Below are positions 52,550-59,869 of a DNA stretch of 64,000 nucleotides, piece by piece (positions within the stretch are counted from its first letter, which is position 1; the number at the start of each line of letters is the position of its first letter). The DNA comes from UBA3210 sp963653535 (lineage in GTDB: Bacteria; Bacillota_I; Bacilli_A; RFN20; CAG-449). The DNA lies in the NCBI GenBank assembly GCA_963653535.1, contig CAVJWU010000003.1, positions 28,191 to 92,190 of the forward strand, given 5' to 3'. A model generated the notes under the pieces. It was not told the DNA's origin. It did no database searches and saw only the letters and a list, made by a program, of their open reading frames with translations. The translations under genes were made by a program, and so were the position numbers.

Positions 52550-55168
52550 ATGGAAGAAAAAGAAATTAATGTTCATGAAATGATTGATGATTTAGTAACT
52601 AAAGCTCAAGGGGCTTTAAAAGAATTTGAAACATTCACTCAAGAACAAGTCGATTATATTGTCGCAAAATGTTCATGTGCTGCTTTAGACCATCATGGTA
52701 CTTTAGCTCTCGCTGCTGTCAAAGAAACAAAAAGAGGTATCTTTGAAGATAAAGCAACAAAGAACTTATATGCATGTGAATATGTTGTCAATAACTTAAG
52801 ACACTTAAAAACAGTTGGCATCATTAAAGATGATCCAGTAACTGGCATCACAGAAATCGCTGAACCTTTAGGAGTTCTCGCTGGTATTACACCTGTTACT
52901 AATCCAACATCAACTGTTATTTTTAAATCTTTAATTAGTTTAAAAACAAGAAACCCTATCATTTTCTCATTCCACCCAAGTTCAATGGAATGTTCAACAA
53001 TGGCAGCAAAAATTGTTTATGAAGCGGCAGTAGCTGCTGGCGCACCTAAGAATTGTATTCAATGGATCGAAGTCCCTTCTATGGAAGCAACTAGTGAACT
53101 TATGAATCACCCAGGAGTTGCATCAATTTTAGCTACCGGTGGTAATGCGATGGTTAAAGCTGCTTATTCATGTGGTAAACCTGCAATGGGTGTCGGAGCT
53201 GGTAACGTACCTGCATACATGGAAAAATCATGTAATGTTGAACAAGCAGTTAATGATATTGTCATCTCAAAATCATTCGATAATGGTATGATCTGTGCTT
53301 CTGAACAAGCAGTCATTATCGATAAAGAAATTTATGATGAAACTAAAAAGATGTTTGAAAGATTCGGCGTCTATTTTGTCACTAAGAAAGAAGAAAAAGC
53401 AAAACTAGAAAAATTCACTTTCGGTTATGAAGCTTATTCTGACGGAGTAGAAAACGCAAAATTAAATCCAAATATCGTTGGTCAATCCGCGAAATGGATT
53501 GCAGAACAAGCTGGTTTTGAAGTTCCTGCAAATACTGTAATTCTTGCCGTTCCTTGTAAGAAAGTTGGTCCTTGTGAACCTTTAACTCGTGAAAAACTTT
53601 CTCCAGTCCTAGCTGTTTTAAAATCATCTTCATTTGAAGAAGGTGTATCTCTGGCTGAACAAATGGTTAACTTCAATGGTTTAGGTCACTCCGCGGCAAT
53701 TCATACTGCAAGTAAAGAATTATCTGAAATCTATGGTGATAAAGTAAAAGCAATGCGTATCATCTGGAACTCACCTTCTACATTTGGTGGTATCGGTAAT
53801 GTCTATAACTCATTCTTACCATCATTAACATTAGGCTGCGGTTCTTATGGTCATAACTCAATCGGTGGTAACGTATCCGCGGTTAACTTAATTAACGTTA
53901 AGAAAGTAGGTAAGAGAAGAAATACTATGCAATGGTTCAAAGTTCCAAGAAAAATCTATTTTGAAAGAAATTCAATTCAATATTTACACGATATGAGAGA
54001 TGTTTCTAAAGTCTTTATCGTCACAGATAGATCAATGGTTGACTTAGGTTATATAAATCGAGTCACTGATCAATTAAATACAAGAAGAAATCCAGTTCAA
54101 ATCCAATTATTCTGTGATGTTGAACCAGATCCAGATATTGAAACAGTTAAAAAAGGTGTTTCATTAATGAATGCATTTAAACCAGATACAATTATCGCTT
54201 TAGGCGGTGGTTCACCAATGGATGCTGCAAAAGGTATGTGGTTATTCTATGAACATCCTGAAGTAAACTTCGATGATTTAAAACAAAAATTTATGGATAT
54301 TCGTAAAAGAGCGATTAAATATCCAGAACTTGGTCAAAAATCTAAATTAATTTGTATTCCAACTACATCAGGTACTGGTAGTGAAGTTTCTCCATTCGCG
54401 GTTATTTCAGATAAGAAACATAACAAGAAATATCCTCTTGCAGACTATTCCTTAACTCCAACTATCGCAATTATTGACCCTGAATTCACTACTTCTCTTC
54501 CTGCAAGAGTTACTGCGATGACTGGTATGGACGTCTTAACTCATGCAATTGAAGCATATACTTCTGCTTTAGCTTCTGATTATACAGATGGACTAGCTTT
54601 ACAAGCAATCGAATTAGTCTTTGAATATTTACCACGTGCAGTTAAAAATGGTAAAAATGATCCTGAAGCAAGAGAAAAAATGCATAATGCTTCAGCTATT
54701 GCTGGTATGGCATTCGCGAATGCATTCTTAGGTATGAACCACTCTATGGCTCATAAGATTGGTGGTATGTTCCATGTTCCTCATGGATACGCGAACGCAA
54801 TCTTACTTCCATATACAATTAGATATAACGGGGTAACACCAACTAAATTAACAGTATGGCCAAAATACAATGTTTATAACTGTGATAAACGTTATCAAAG
54901 AATCGCTCGTTTAATTGGTTTAAAAGCTGCTACTCCTGAAGAAGGTGTTGAATCTCTTGCTTGTGCAGTAAAAGCACTTGGAGAAGAATGCGGACTCGAA
55001 CTCAACTTCAAAGCAGCTGGCGTTAACGAAAAAGATTGGATGGATAAAATTGAAGAAATGGCTTATCTTGCCTTCGAAGATCAATGTTCACCATGTAACG
55101 CAAGAGTTCCATTAGTTGAAGATATGAAAGAAATTATGAGAAAAGCATATCTTGGCGAAGAAAAATAA
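52550..55168 (+). CDS. adhE: Bifunctional aldehyde-alcohol dehydrogenase
   Basis: 872 residues. The N-terminal half is a CoA-acylating aldehyde dehydrogenase with its catalytic cysteine in FDNGMICASEQ (~246) and GAGNVPAYME. A linker of ~20 residues at ~440 precedes an iron-dependent alcohol dehydrogenase with GGGSPMDAAKGMW, TTSGTGSEVSPF and the metal histidines in MTGMDVLTHAIEAY, GMNHSMAHKIGG and FHVPHG. It converts acetyl-CoA to ethanol through acetaldehyde using two NADH and forms large filaments (spirosomes). Ribosome site AAGGAG is 8 bases before the ATG. A perfect cre lies upstream and a strong terminator downstream. Confidence 0.97.
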   Translation: MEEKEINVHEMIDDLVTKAQGALKEFETFTQEQVDYIVAKCSCAALDHHGTLALAAVKETKRGIFEDKATKNLYACEYVVNNLRHLKTVGIIKDDPVTGITEIAEPLGVLAGITPVTNPTSTVIFKSLISLKTRNPIIFSFHPSSMECSTMAAKIVYEAAVAAGAPKNCIQWIEVPSMEATSELMNHPGVASILATGGNAMVKAAYSCGKPAMGVGAGNVPAYMEKSCNVEQAVNDIVISKSFDNGMICASEQAVIIDKEIYDETKKMFERFGVYFVTKKEEKAKLEKFTFGYEAYSDGVENAKLNPNIVGQSAKWIAEQAGFEVPANTVILAVPCKKVGPCEPLTREKLSPVLAVLKSSSFEEGVSLAEQMVNFNGLGHSAAIHTASKELSEIYGDKVKAMRIIWNSPSTFGGIGNVYNSFLPSLTLGCGSYGHNSIGGNVSAVNLINVKKVGKRRNTMQWFKVPRKIYFERNSIQYLHDMRDVSKVFIVTDRSMVDLGYINRVTDQLNTRRNPVQIQLFCDVEPDPDIETVKKGVSLMNAFKPDTIIALGGGSPMDAAKGMWLFYEHPEVNFDDLKQKFMDIRKRAIKYPELGQKSKLICIPTTSGTGSEVSPFAVISDKKHNKKYPLADYSLTPTIAIIDPEFTTSLPARVTAMTGMDVLTHAIEAYTSALASDYTDGLALQAIELVFEYLPRAVKNGKNDPEAREKMHNASAIAGMAFANAFLGMNHSMAHKIGGMFHVPHGYANAILLPYTIRYNGVTPTKLTVWPKYNVYNCDKRYQRIARLIGLKAATPEEGVESLACAVKALGEECGLELNFKAAGVNEKDWMDKIEEMAYLAFEDQCSPCNARVPLVEDMKEIMRKAYLGEEK

Positions 55169-55190
55169 TTTTAAATTAATAACTCATATG

Positions 55191-55224
55191 ACGCTTTTAG
55201 AAATGTTCTAAAAGCGTTTTTTTC
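55191..55224 (+). terminator. Terminator after adhE
   Basis: ACGCTTTTAGAA and TTCTAAAAGCGT pair perfectly over 12 bp with a 3-base loop, followed by TTTTTTCT. Confidence 0.92.
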
Positions 55225-55264
55225 TCCTTCATTTTGCTTTAATATATATCTATCGAGGTAAGGT

Positions 55265-56110
55265 ATGAAAAAAAGTTCTTCTCGTCATATTCATTTAAAA
55301 TTAACACTTTCAATTCTAGGGAGTTTATTTTTAGTTGCTTGTATTTTACAATGTGTATGTTTTATTTCTAATGCTACCATTAGTTATACATATTATTACG
55401 ATAAAGTAGAAAGAATCGATTTAACTTCGTTACTTAATAAAGAAGAATTAACTGATGAAGATTATAAAATTATCTATGAACAAACTGGTGTAACTACTTA
55501 CGGCGTAAATAGGCTATTAGAAAATAAAGAATATGGCATTTTTAAATTAAAAGCGATTCAAAATGCTTTCTTAGAAGAAGTTAAGGGCGAAAGTAAATTA
55601 TTAGGCCCATATTGTTATTATCAAGTGACCAATCACTATATGGAAATGGTCACTTTAAAAGAAGGAGATATTATTCTTTCTAGCGGTACTCAATTTTTAG
55701 GCAAAACATTTGGCCATGCTGGACTAGTAACTTCTCCAACAACTATTTTAGAATCATATGGCTATAATGAACTTTCTGATTTAGGAATAAAAGAAGATTT
55801 TACTAATCGAGCTAGCTTTATTGTTTTATCTCCTAAAGTAGATGAAAAGACAAAAAAAGAAGTGGCTAAATACGCCGAAAATAATCTTCAAGGGATTCCT
55901 TATAACGTATTTATTGGTCTACTAGGAACAAAAAACACAATTAAAAGTACTCAATGCTCCCATATCGTATGGTATGCTTATAATCATTTTGGTTACGATT
56001 TTGATTCTAATGGAGGCGAAATATGTTTACCTCATGATTTATTGGACTTAGAAAAAATGGATGTAGTACAAGTCTATGGATTTGATTTATATAATTTCAC
56101 TTCTTGGTAA
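55265..56110 (+). CDS. YiiX-like permuted papain-fold enzyme, membrane-anchored
   Basis: 281 residues. A hydrophobic N-terminal helix (about 11-35) anchors or exports the protein. The catalytic part starts near residue 135 with GDIILSSGTQFLGKTFGHAG, where the His comes first, and the Cys comes later in STQCSHIVWYAY (~235): the circularly permuted order of the YiiX/YebB branch of NlpC/P60 enzymes. Relatives cut amide bonds in cell wall peptides or acyl groups from lipids. The residues look intact, so activity is expected; the substrate is unknown. Its terminator is shared with the converging ispD gene. Confidence 0.75.
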   Translation: MKKSSSRHIHLKLTLSILGSLFLVACILQCVCFISNATISYTYYYDKVERIDLTSLLNKEELTDEDYKIIYEQTGVTTYGVNRLLENKEYGIFKLKAIQNAFLEEVKGESKLLGPYCYYQVTNHYMEMVTLKEGDIILSSGTQFLGKTFGHAGLVTSPTTILESYGYNELSDLGIKEDFTNRASFIVLSPKVDEKTKKEVAKYAENNLQGIPYNVFIGLLGTKNTIKSTQCSHIVWYAYNHFGYDFDSNGGEICLPHDLLDLEKMDVVQVYGFDLYNFTSW

Positions 56111-56113
56111 AAT

Positions 56114-56136
56114 AAAAAGCGCATAAGCGCTTTTTT
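56114..56136. terminator. Bidirectional terminator between converging genes
   Basis: AAAAAGCGC-ATAA-GCGCTTTTTT reads as a hairpin with a T-tract on both strands. It ends the YiiX-like gene on the plus strand and ispD on the minus strand. Confidence 0.85.
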
Positions 56137-56830
56137 ATTTATTATCTAAAATTGTTTTTAAAAATAAAAGATCTTCTTTAGTGGTTATTTTAAAATTTAA
56201 TTTGTCACCAGGAACTAAGAAAACTTCTTTACCTAATTTTAAAACTAAAGAACAGTCATCAGTTATTTCAAAATCTTTCAAATTTTTAATATTTTCATGA
56301 GCTTTATAAATGACATCAAACTTAAATGACTGAGGAGTTTGAGATAAATATAGTTCACTTCGTTTACATAAAGAAGAAATAAATTTTCCGTCTTTTGAAG
56401 TAACTATTGAATCAGTAGCAGGAATAACTGTATTAACTCCTTCATGTTCATTTAAAGAAGAAATGTTATTTAAAATAATATCTTTACTTACTAAAGCACG
56501 CGCTGAATCGTGAATAAGAATGTTATCAAACTTATTAACTCCATGCTCTTTTAAATATTTTAAAGCATTAAAAACTGATTCTTGACGAGTAGATCCTCCT
56601 TGAATAACATCTCTTACTTTACTAATTTTATAAAAAGAAATAAGCGATTTTACTTGAGAAATATATTCTTTTGAAGTAACAACGATAATTTCATCAATTT
56701 CTGAAATAGAAGCAAAAGTTTCTAAAGAATAGAACATTAATTCTTTACCATTAACTTTAATAAATTGTTTAGGAGTAACATTATTCATTCTTGAACCAGT
56801 TCCAGCAGCAAGAATAATCGCTCTATTCAT
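56135..56830 (-). CDS. ispD: 2-C-methyl-D-erythritol 4-phosphate cytidylyltransferase
   Basis: 231 residues. The CTP-binding opening AIILAAGTGSRMNNVTPKQFI is split here over residues 4-24 and is diagnostic (LAAGxGxRM..PKQ). Further motifs are GGSTRQESVFNAL, ILIHDSARALVS and SQTPQSFK, with DDCSLV near the end. It is the third step of the non-mevalonate isoprenoid pathway. A TarI-like CDP-ribitol enzyme shares these motifs and is the alternative, but no TarJ neighbour is present. Its start overlaps the stop of the upstream membrane gene by 8 bases. Confidence 0.85.
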   Translation of the reverse strand: MNRAIILAAGTGSRMNNVTPKQFIKVNGKELMFYSLETFASISEIDEIIVVTSKEYISQVKSLISFYKISKVRDVIQGGSTRQESVFNALKYLKEHGVNKFDNILIHDSARALVSKDIILNNISSLNEHEGVNTVIPATDSIVTSKDGKFISSLCKRSELYLSQTPQSFKFDVIYKAHENIKNLKDFEITDDCSLVLKLGKEVFLVPGDKLNFKITTKEDLLFLKTILDNK

Positions 56831-57533
56831 GTTTTTCTCCTTTAACTAATTCTTTTGTTTCTTCATTTTCAACATTATTTAATCTTGATAAATATTCTTC
56901 TCGCGAAATTAAACCGAGTTTATATAAATTTTCAATTTGTTCTTTTTTAATCGCAATTTTCGTATGTGACATCGTTCTAGTCGCGTATCTATTCGTTTCA
57001 CTTGGTGAAACATTGATTCTTGTTTGGTTATCTTCATACCAGTTTTCTTCCGCGGATTTATAAGAAGATGACTTTCTTAAATCAAAGTTTTCGGCTAAGG
57101 AAATATTTTCATTACACGCATGATATTTAATTAAAATACGAGCGTCATTTTCATCAAGTGGGCGAACTTCTTTCTTCTTCATATATCGACGTAAACGTCT
57201 TGAACGGAAGAAAAACGCATTTACTATTCTAAATAGAAGGACAAACATCGCGCCTAAAATAAAATAATAATGAGTTCTAAAAACTAGCATTACCTTAGTA
57301 ATAAAAGTTAAGAAATTAACGTCAAGAAAACTTATTTTCATAATTAATGAAGCAAAATATTCCATCCCTGGAAATGGTAATAAATAATAAGTTAAAAGTA
57401 AAAGAAGAGTGCTAGAAAAAATATATCCCCTAAAAAAAGAATATATTGGTCCAAAAACAAAATAGAGCCAAGAAAAACCAATTTTCTTAGTTATGACATT
57501 ACCAAGTCGATCAGATAATTGAACTTTAACCAT
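56823..57533 (-). CDS. DUF2628-like membrane protein with a SHOCT-like tail
   Basis: 236 residues from the ATG at 57533; the earlier in-frame ATG contains the ribosome site AAAGGAG. The first part (KKIGFSWLYFVFGPIYSFFRGY) resembles DUF2628-type small membrane proteins. Three hydrophobic stretches lie at about 20-60 and 85-105, followed by a very basic RRLRRYMKKKE. The C-terminal helix pair EQIENLYKLGLISREEYLSRL has the SHOCT pattern (short C-terminal oligomerisation motif, 'L..G.It.eEf...'). Function unknown. Coupled to ispD by an 8-base overlap. Confidence 0.7.
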   Translation of the reverse strand: MVKVQLSDRLGNVITKKIGFSWLYFVFGPIYSFFRGYIFSSTLLLLLTYYLLPFPGMEYFASLIMKISFLDVNFLTFITKVMLVFRTHYYFILGAMFVLLFRIVNAFFFRSRRLRRYMKKKEVRPLDENDARILIKYHACNENISLAENFDLRKSSSYKSAEENWYEDNQTRINVSPSETNRYATRTMSHTKIAIKKEQIENLYKLGLISREEYLSRLNNVENEETKELVKGEKHE

Positions 57534-57562
57534 ACCTTCTCCTTTCATACTAAAATATTATA

Positions 57563-57592
57563 ACAAAAAAAGCTTATTATTACATAAGCTTT
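57563..57592 (-). terminator. Terminator after rpsO
   Basis: Minus strand AAAGCTTAT and ATAAGCTTT form a 9-bp stem, followed by seven T. Confidence 0.88.
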
Positions 57593-57614
57593 CTTTTAAT
57601 TTAATTAGTTAAGA

Positions 57615-57884
57615 TTACTTTCTGATACCTAAATCTTTAATTAATTTAGTATATTCTTCGTAGTTGTTCTTTGCTAAATAGTCAAGTAAACCTCTTCTTT
57701 GTCCAACTTTTGAGAATAAACCTCTTCTTGATGAACCATCATGTTTATTTGACTTTAAGTGTAATGTTAATGCATTGATTTCGCTTGTTAAGATTGCGAT
57801 TTGAACTTTAACATTACCTGTGTCTTTTGCGTTGTCACCGTATTTTGCGACTAATTCTTGTTTTAATTCTTTTGAAAGTGCCAT
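57615..57884 (-). CDS. rpsO: 30S ribosomal protein S15
   Basis: 89 residues, the universal S15 length. Recognised by the helix-rich sequence with TGNVKVQIAILTSEINALT, HLKSNKHDGSSRRGL and GQRRGLLDYLAKN. It binds the central domain of 16S rRNA early in 30S assembly. It has its own promoter and terminator. The leader of ~75 bases can fold CCAAG-AACA-CTTGG, a candidate site for autoregulation, as S15 often represses its own mRNA. Confidence 0.97.
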   Translation of the reverse strand: MALSKELKQELVAKYGDNAKDTGNVKVQIAILTSEINALTLHLKSNKHDGSSRRGLFSKVGQRRGLLDYLAKNNYEEYTKLIKDLGIRK

Positions 57885-57967
57885 ATTTTTTCTCCTTCTA
57901 CTTTCTTTCTTAGCTTAACCAAGTGTTCTTGGAGTAATAAACGAAAACCTAGTCAAGTTGCTAAATA

Positions 57968-57996
57968 ATAATACCTGAGTTTAAAAACTAATTCAA
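57968..57996 (-). promoter_or_regulatory. Promoter of rpsO
   Basis: Minus strand TTGAAT, 17-base spacer, TATTAT, leaving a ~75-base leader before the start codon. Confidence 0.7.
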
Positions 57997-58038
57997 CAAT
58001 TTTTTATTCGATTAATGAAATTTTTGTCTCGTGAAGAA

Positions 58039-58944
58039 CTATAATTTAATTAAATTATTAGTTTCTTCTGCATTCTTAATTAATTCTTCTTTAAGTTCTG
58101 TTAATGAAGAAAATTTCTTTTCATCTCTAATTTTATATTTAAAGATAACTTTAATTGTTTCATTATATATATCTTTATTAAAATCTAAGATATTAACTTC
58201 TACTATATCTCTTTCTAATTCTTTAATAGTTGGATGTTTACCGACATTGATCATGCATTTATATTTTTGATTTTCATACTCACAAACACCGGCATAAACG
58301 CCTCTTTTAGGGAGAACATATTTATTTTTTAAATCTAAATTAGCCGTTTTAAAACCAATAGTTCGACCTATTTTATTTCCTTCAATAACTTTAGAAGTTA
58401 ATGAATAATCTTTATATAAATAAGTATTTACTTTTTCAATCTGACCTTCTTTTAAAAGTTCTTTAATATAAGTCGAAGATATTTTCTTACCTTCCCCATT
58501 TAAGATTGGTTTAACTTCATAAATATTATATTTACCTAATGCTTTTAAAGTTTCTACATTTCCTTCTTTATTTTTTGCATAAGTATAATCATACCCACAG
58601 ATGATGTTTTTAGGATTAATTTTATCGATGATTTTCGTAATAAAATCTTCTTTTGATAAAGAAAATACTTCTTTATTAACTTCTAAGATGATTAATGTAT
58701 TAACTCCTAAAGAAGCAAGTTGAGAAGTTCTTTCTTCTAATGAATTAATTTCTTCAACATCATGATCTAATAAAACTGCTTTAGGATTCTTAGAAAAAGT
58801 CATAAGTCCAATCGAAGAAGATAAACTTTTTGCTTTATTAATTAAAGCAATATGGCCCATATGTAAAGCATCAAAATAGCCTAAAACTAAAGTATCAAGA
58901 TGAATTTGAGGAATATCATTTAATGAAATATTGATTACTTCCAT
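58039..58944 (-). CDS. ribF: Bifunctional riboflavin kinase / FAD synthetase
   Basis: 301 residues. The FAD synthetase half has the nucleotidyltransferase motif LGYFDALHMGHIAL and CGYDYTYAKNKEG. The riboflavin kinase half has GRTIGFKTANLDLKN and GVYAGVCEYE. The kinase motif normally reads GxPTAN; here the Pro is Lys, an unusual change next to the ATP-binding Thr. It makes FMN and FAD from riboflavin. The start overlaps the truB stop (TAATG), a common Firmicute pairing. Confidence 0.93.
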   Translation of the reverse strand: MEVINISLNDIPQIHLDTLVLGYFDALHMGHIALINKAKSLSSSIGLMTFSKNPKAVLLDHDVEEINSLEERTSQLASLGVNTLIILEVNKEVFSLSKEDFITKIIDKINPKNIICGYDYTYAKNKEGNVETLKALGKYNIYEVKPILNGEGKKISSTYIKELLKEGQIEKVNTYLYKDYSLTSKVIEGNKIGRTIGFKTANLDLKNKYVLPKRGVYAGVCEYENQKYKCMINVGKHPTIKELERDIVEVNILDFNKDIYNETIKVIFKYKIRDEKKFSSLTELKEELIKNAEETNNLIKL

Positions 58945-59789
58945 TAGATAAGACCTCTTAATGAATGATGTTTTCCATCTTCTTTAATTTCATATATCGC
59001 TAGAACATCTTCGTTTTTAGTTTTTACAACAACTAATGGATAAGAAGATAATCTTAAAGGTACGCCGTTACGAACTTTCTTTTCATCTTCACCTTCAACT
59101 ATAACGCTAGGAATATGACTTAAAGCATCAGAAATAGAAATAATATCTTTTTCACTTACTTCTTCAACAGTTTTTGCGTTCTTAAGTAAATATTTTCCTA
59201 CTCTAGTACGAGTTAATAATTCTAGATGAGCAGGATAACCATATTCATGCGCAATATCAACTCCTAATGTTCTAATATACGTACCTTTAGAACAATTAAC
59301 ATCGATGATAAAAGAATTTTTATCCATGCTTACTAAAGAAATATCATTAATAATAACATCACGAGCTTTTCTTTCAATTTCTTCCCCATTACGAGCTAAT
59401 TTATATAAAGGAACACCATTAACCTTTAAAGCAGAATACATCGGAGGAACTTGTTTAATTGGACCAATAAAATGTGATATTACATCAAGAAGTTTAGCCT
59501 TTTCTAAAGGCTCTTCCATTTCTTTTTTTAAGGTTATTACTCCATCTAAATCTAAAGTATCAGTATCTTCCCCTAAAACAACACGAGCGATATATTCTTT
59601 TGATAAAGATTCCATAAATTGAGAAATCTTTGTTCCTTTATTAATTGTTACAATCATTAAGCCAGAAGCAAAAGGATCTAGAGTCCCTGTATGGCCCATT
59701 TTCTTCGTATTAAATTTTTTCATTAGTTTATTAACTACATCTCGGCTTGTTACTCCGATTTCTTTATTAATTAATAAAATTCCATCCAT
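58944..59789 (-). CDS. truB: tRNA pseudouridine-55 synthase
   Basis: 281 residues from the ATG at 59789 (ribosome site AGGTG 6 bases away; the GTG at 59798 is part of it). The catalytic Asp is in KMGHTGTLDPFASGLM. Further TruB motifs are the Tyr in MYSALKVNGVPLYKLAR and the CSKGTYIRTL strand. It isomerises U55 in the T-loop of tRNAs. Translationally coupled to ribF. Confidence 0.95.
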   Translation of the reverse strand: MDGILLINKEIGVTSRDVVNKLMKKFNTKKMGHTGTLDPFASGLMIVTINKGTKISQFMESLSKEYIARVVLGEDTDTLDLDGVITLKKEMEEPLEKAKLLDVISHFIGPIKQVPPMYSALKVNGVPLYKLARNGEEIERKARDVIINDISLVSMDKNSFIIDVNCSKGTYIRTLGVDIAHEYGYPAHLELLTRTRVGKYLLKNAKTVEEVSEKDIISISDALSHIPSVIVEGEDEKKVRNGVPLRLSSYPLVVVKTKNEDVLAIYEIKEDGKHHSLRGLI

Positions 59790-59832
59790 TTTTATCACCT
59801 ATTAGATTATAAACTATTTTTTCTTTATAACC

Positions 59833-59862
59833 AAATAAAAGAACGTTAATTACTTAACGTTC
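59833..59862 (-). terminator. Terminator after the M16C peptidase gene
   Basis: Minus strand GAACGTTAA-GTAA-TTAACGTTC is a perfect 9-bp hairpin followed by TTTTATTT. Confidence 0.88.
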
Positions 59863-59869
59863 AATTATT

